From assembly GCA_030490835.1 (NCBI GenBank), contig CM059975.1, forward strand, positions 10,173,579 to 10,237,578: a stretch of DNA of 64,000 nucleotides, read 5' to 3'. The translations under genes were made by a program, and so were the position numbers. Source of the DNA: Annona cherimola. Its lineage: Eukaryota; Streptophyta; Magnoliopsida; Magnoliales; Annonaceae. Shown piece by piece: positions 61,611-64,000 of the stretch (position 1 is the first letter of the stretch; every line of letters starts with the position of its first letter). The notes under the pieces are model-generated. The model was given only the letters and a program-made list of their open reading frames with translations, searched no databases and was not told the DNA's origin.

Positions 61611-62556
61611 TCATCCCATTGATTGGGTTAGGAGATGAAGGTCCCTGGAGATGGAGGGCCTGGAGTGGAGCTTCGAGTCTTTGGCAAGTGCTTCAGCTAC
61701 TGCTGCTGGAACCACGCATTTCTCTTCCTCGTAAAGCTTCTCTTGGACAGACGTTGATGAGAGGAGTGCGTGCAGAGCTTCCGCATAGGATGCTGATGCT
61801 GCCGCTGCTTCGGAGCCCTGTTTCATAGCAGATTCATGTTAGCAAACTGCAGTCCGCGGATTGCTACCGGAAAGGACGGTCTGAGTAGTGTATTGGGTTG
61901 AGAAGGCTTACCAAATTGGACCCCATCAATCCAAAAACAGCGATTTGAGCCTGCAAGAACTTCACGTACTTGAATGCAGCTTGGAGCATCTCAGCAGTGT
62001 TCAGCTTATTTCCTCCGGGAATCAGCTTTCCAAGCTCCTGGGTCTTTTCGCTGATCCTCTTCCTCCTCTGCCGTGCTGCTATGCTTTGCACGGAGGAGGA
62101 TGCGCCGATGGGCTTCCTGGAAGAGTCGGCTCCGCCGTGAGAACCCATCAACGGAATCTGAAGCTCCTCCGGCGGGAACAAGAACTCCGGAAGCAGTTCC
62201 GGCGCAGGATAAGAAGCCCCAAGTGAATAACCAAACCCAAACTCGGAAGAGTAAAGATTGTTATGGCCTCTGAGGCGTTTGGGACAGGGCCCGAACTCGA
62301 GATCGTCGCTGAGGAGGAGGGTGGGAGGGAAATGGAGGGAAGGTTGCTCCTGCACAGAAGAGTTGGGGAGAAGATGGTACTCGTTTTCAGCTTGGATGAA
62401 ATCGTCCGGATTGAAGAAGGAATCGATGAAAGTGTTGGGAGCGAGGCAGCTGTCGCAAAAACAAATGTCTTTCATCGCATTCGACTGCTGAAAAGCCGTC
62501 ATTTCTGTGTTGGAATGTTGAAAAGCAACGTGGCTTGATCCGCAGCTCATGGCCAT
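61611..62556 (-). CDS. bHLH transcription factor (bHLH52/53-like)
   Basis: Two exons on the minus strand, 62556-61912 and 61817-61611 (283 aa). It is a nuclear dimeric regulator. The bHLH domain lies at about 156-212: basic region SVQSIAARQRRKRISEKTQE, helix 1, loop LIPGGNKLNTAEM, helix 2 AAFKYVKFLQAQI. The wording KTQELGKLIPGG..LNTAEM..AAKYVKFLQAQ is specific to the AtbHLH52/53 group. The H-x3-E-R triad that contacts the E-box is Q-x3-A-R here, so canonical CANNTG binding is doubtful; that is expected for this subgroup. The N-terminal half is rich in acidic, Pro and Phe residues and could be regulatory. The 94 bp intron splits the protein shortly after helix 2, and exon 2 adds an Ala/Leu-rich tail. 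The second ATG (codon 3) is an alternative start. Confidence 0.92.
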
Positions 62557-63240
62557 GAGAGGACTGAGACTGAGAAACCAACCAAAGAAGAGTCGGTCGA
62601 AAACAGAACAAAATGCAGTCGTTTGCTCCGTTTTCTACCTATAGCATACCACCAGTTGTAGATAGTCAGTTGAAGGAAGAGCCGAAAACGAAGGGAAAAG
62701 CTTTGTAGCTGTGACTTGTGTGTAGTAGGGGAAAGAAGAGAAATACCTGTAATACAGCTAGTGAGAGGACTCGAAAGATACTGGTCAAGGCAGGTAGATC
62801 ATGTGTTTGTTTGGACTTGGGAATGAAATAAAGCAGAGGAGAGAAGAAAGGAGAGGACGTGCGGCTAACCACCCTCCGAAATACTTGCAGAAACGTGGGG
62901 CCGCCTCTCCCCGCGCAAAACAGTTACGTAGGAAAAACCAAGTCGGCAGAAAAACTCATACGCCTCCACATACTCGCAACATATTCTACTAATTATTATT
63001 GGTATATTTCGATTCAATACAGTCCTTATCAATGTTCTCGTGATATCTATGATGACAGAGCATATATTATCCTATATCATCTTTTCTGAAAACTTCTTAT
63101 TTTATCAATAATATCTTACATATAATGAATATTAATAACCTAAAAACAGATTAAAAATACTATTTAATTGAAATTAAGTGAATGTGATTAGAAATAAATA
63201 TAAGCTTCATTCACCATATTCTTGCTCTACATTTTAACTA
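62557..63240 (-). promoter_or_regulatory. 5' region and promoter of the bHLH gene
   Basis: The sequence just upstream (to about 62900) is of balanced composition, consistent with a leader and proximal promoter. No definite TATA box was found. It becomes AT-rich beyond 63000. Confidence 0.35.
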
Positions 63241-63460
63241 TATAAGCGTATTTAATATATAAATTAGGTTTTATTATTTTTGGATATATTTATATATTTT
63301 TTGAAAATTTTAAACATTTATATGTATATATGTATCTAAAATACCTTTATTTTTAAAAATTTAAAATATATATACATATCTTAAAATGGTAAAACCTAGT
63401 TTATATGTTAAATACACTTAGATAAACAAGTGTGTAAAGAAAAAAGTAAAAGAAAACTAT
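63240..63460. repeat. AT-rich MITE copy
   Basis: Left: TAAGCGTATTTAATATATAAATTAGG. Right, other strand: ACACTTGTTTATCTAAGTGTATTTAACATATAAACTAGG, then TTTTACCATTTTAAGATATG. The right arm is the best-preserved end of this family in the window. Confidence 0.6.
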
Positions 63461-63705
63461 TGTTAATAAATTTTTTTAAGTGAGTTAAGTGGGACATTTG
63501 GTTAACCCCAATGAACAATATTATTCCTCAGTTATATACTTAGAAAAATATGTTTATGAAGAAAAATCAATAAAATATAATTAATTGTAAAAATAAATGA
63601 ATGTTATATTTTAATTTAAAATACATTATGATATATACAATCAGACTCCTTATTTTTTATCTCATAATTGAATAATTGTAGTTTAGTTGGTTAACATATA
63701 AAATA

Positions 63706-64000
63706 TTACTATTTGCTTTTGAAGCATGATGAAAAGTTTGGATTCGCTGGTAAAAATTCTTTCCTATGCGCGTAGAAATGGTTGTCGTGGATGCGCGTGA
63801 AAGAGAGCAGCCTCGAAGCTGAAACGACCGCGGATCGGCGCCTAAGTTGTAGCCGTTTTGCTCTGGCGGCGATAAACTCTTGATACTCGCAACGGAAAAT
63901 TCTTGTGTGGCAGTACGGCCAATCATGAGAAGAAGCGTTAAATCTAGGTTCTAGATATGATTGGAATTTGGACATCCGGTGTAAGTGCAATTCATGTTGT
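63706..64000. repeat. GC-rich repeated block, copy 2 (runs off the window)
   Basis: Counterpart of 60527-60800, beginning TATTACTATTTGCTTTTGAAGCATGATG. It has an extra segment (GCGGCGATAAACTCTTG) before ACTCGCAACGGAAAATTC. It reaches the window end, so its right boundary is unknown. Confidence 0.7.

Overview
This 64 kb window is nuclear DNA of a seed plant, almost certainly a flowering plant. The evidence is spliced genes with GT-AG introns, plant-specific families (WRKY group IIe, type-1 nsLTP, bHLH52/53-like), an Au-type SINE, and long AT-rich intergenic stretches full of small transposons. Scattered 'GTGGGGCCCACC'-type repeat fragments remind me of magnoliid genomes; that is an impression only.

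Layout. 1-3.1 kb: intergenic, with a full-length tRNA-derived SINE. 4.6-14.5 kb (+): an NDR-type AGC kinase with 13 coding exons. Its introns carry a MITE with a SINE inside it, a truncated Au SINE, and a 1.13 kb palindromic foldback element bounded by (TA)n. 14.5-30.2 kb: gene-poor. It includes a 1.4 kb cluster (21.55-22.99 kb) of three elements bounded by TA microsatellites, one related to the foldback element and two sharing a core. 30.5-34.3 kb (+): a WRKY14/35-like group IIe transcription factor in three exons. 35-39 kb: CACTA ends, a MITE split by a second copy of the first SINE family, and a MULE-type MITE. 39.9-46.5 kb (+): a C-factor-like short-chain dehydrogenase/reductase in six exons. 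Its 3.4 kb second intron holds a tandem array with one intact antisense tRNA-Gly(GCC), one lightly diverged copy and two decayed copies. 47.3-47.7 kb (-): a secreted type-1 lipid-transfer protein. 47.8-53 kb: AT-rich, with several MITEs, a 184 bp tandem duplication and a second MULE-MITE with a perfect 9 bp target duplication. 53.1-57.5 kb (+): an alpha-N-terminal protein methyltransferase (NTMT1 family) in eight exons. 57.9-59.5 kb (-): an LRR receptor-like pseudokinase, convergent with the methyltransferase. 61.6-62.6 kb (-): a bHLH52/53-like transcription factor between two related GC-rich blocks.

The genes do not form a pathway; each is an independent locus. The notable biology is in the non-coding part: the TA-microsatellite-bounded palindromic elements, two separate cases of a tRNA-derived SINE inserted in the middle of the same MITE family, and the intronic tRNA-Gly array. 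Exon joins were built by hand from reading-frame continuity, GT-AG sites and protein-family expectation; no alignment was run.
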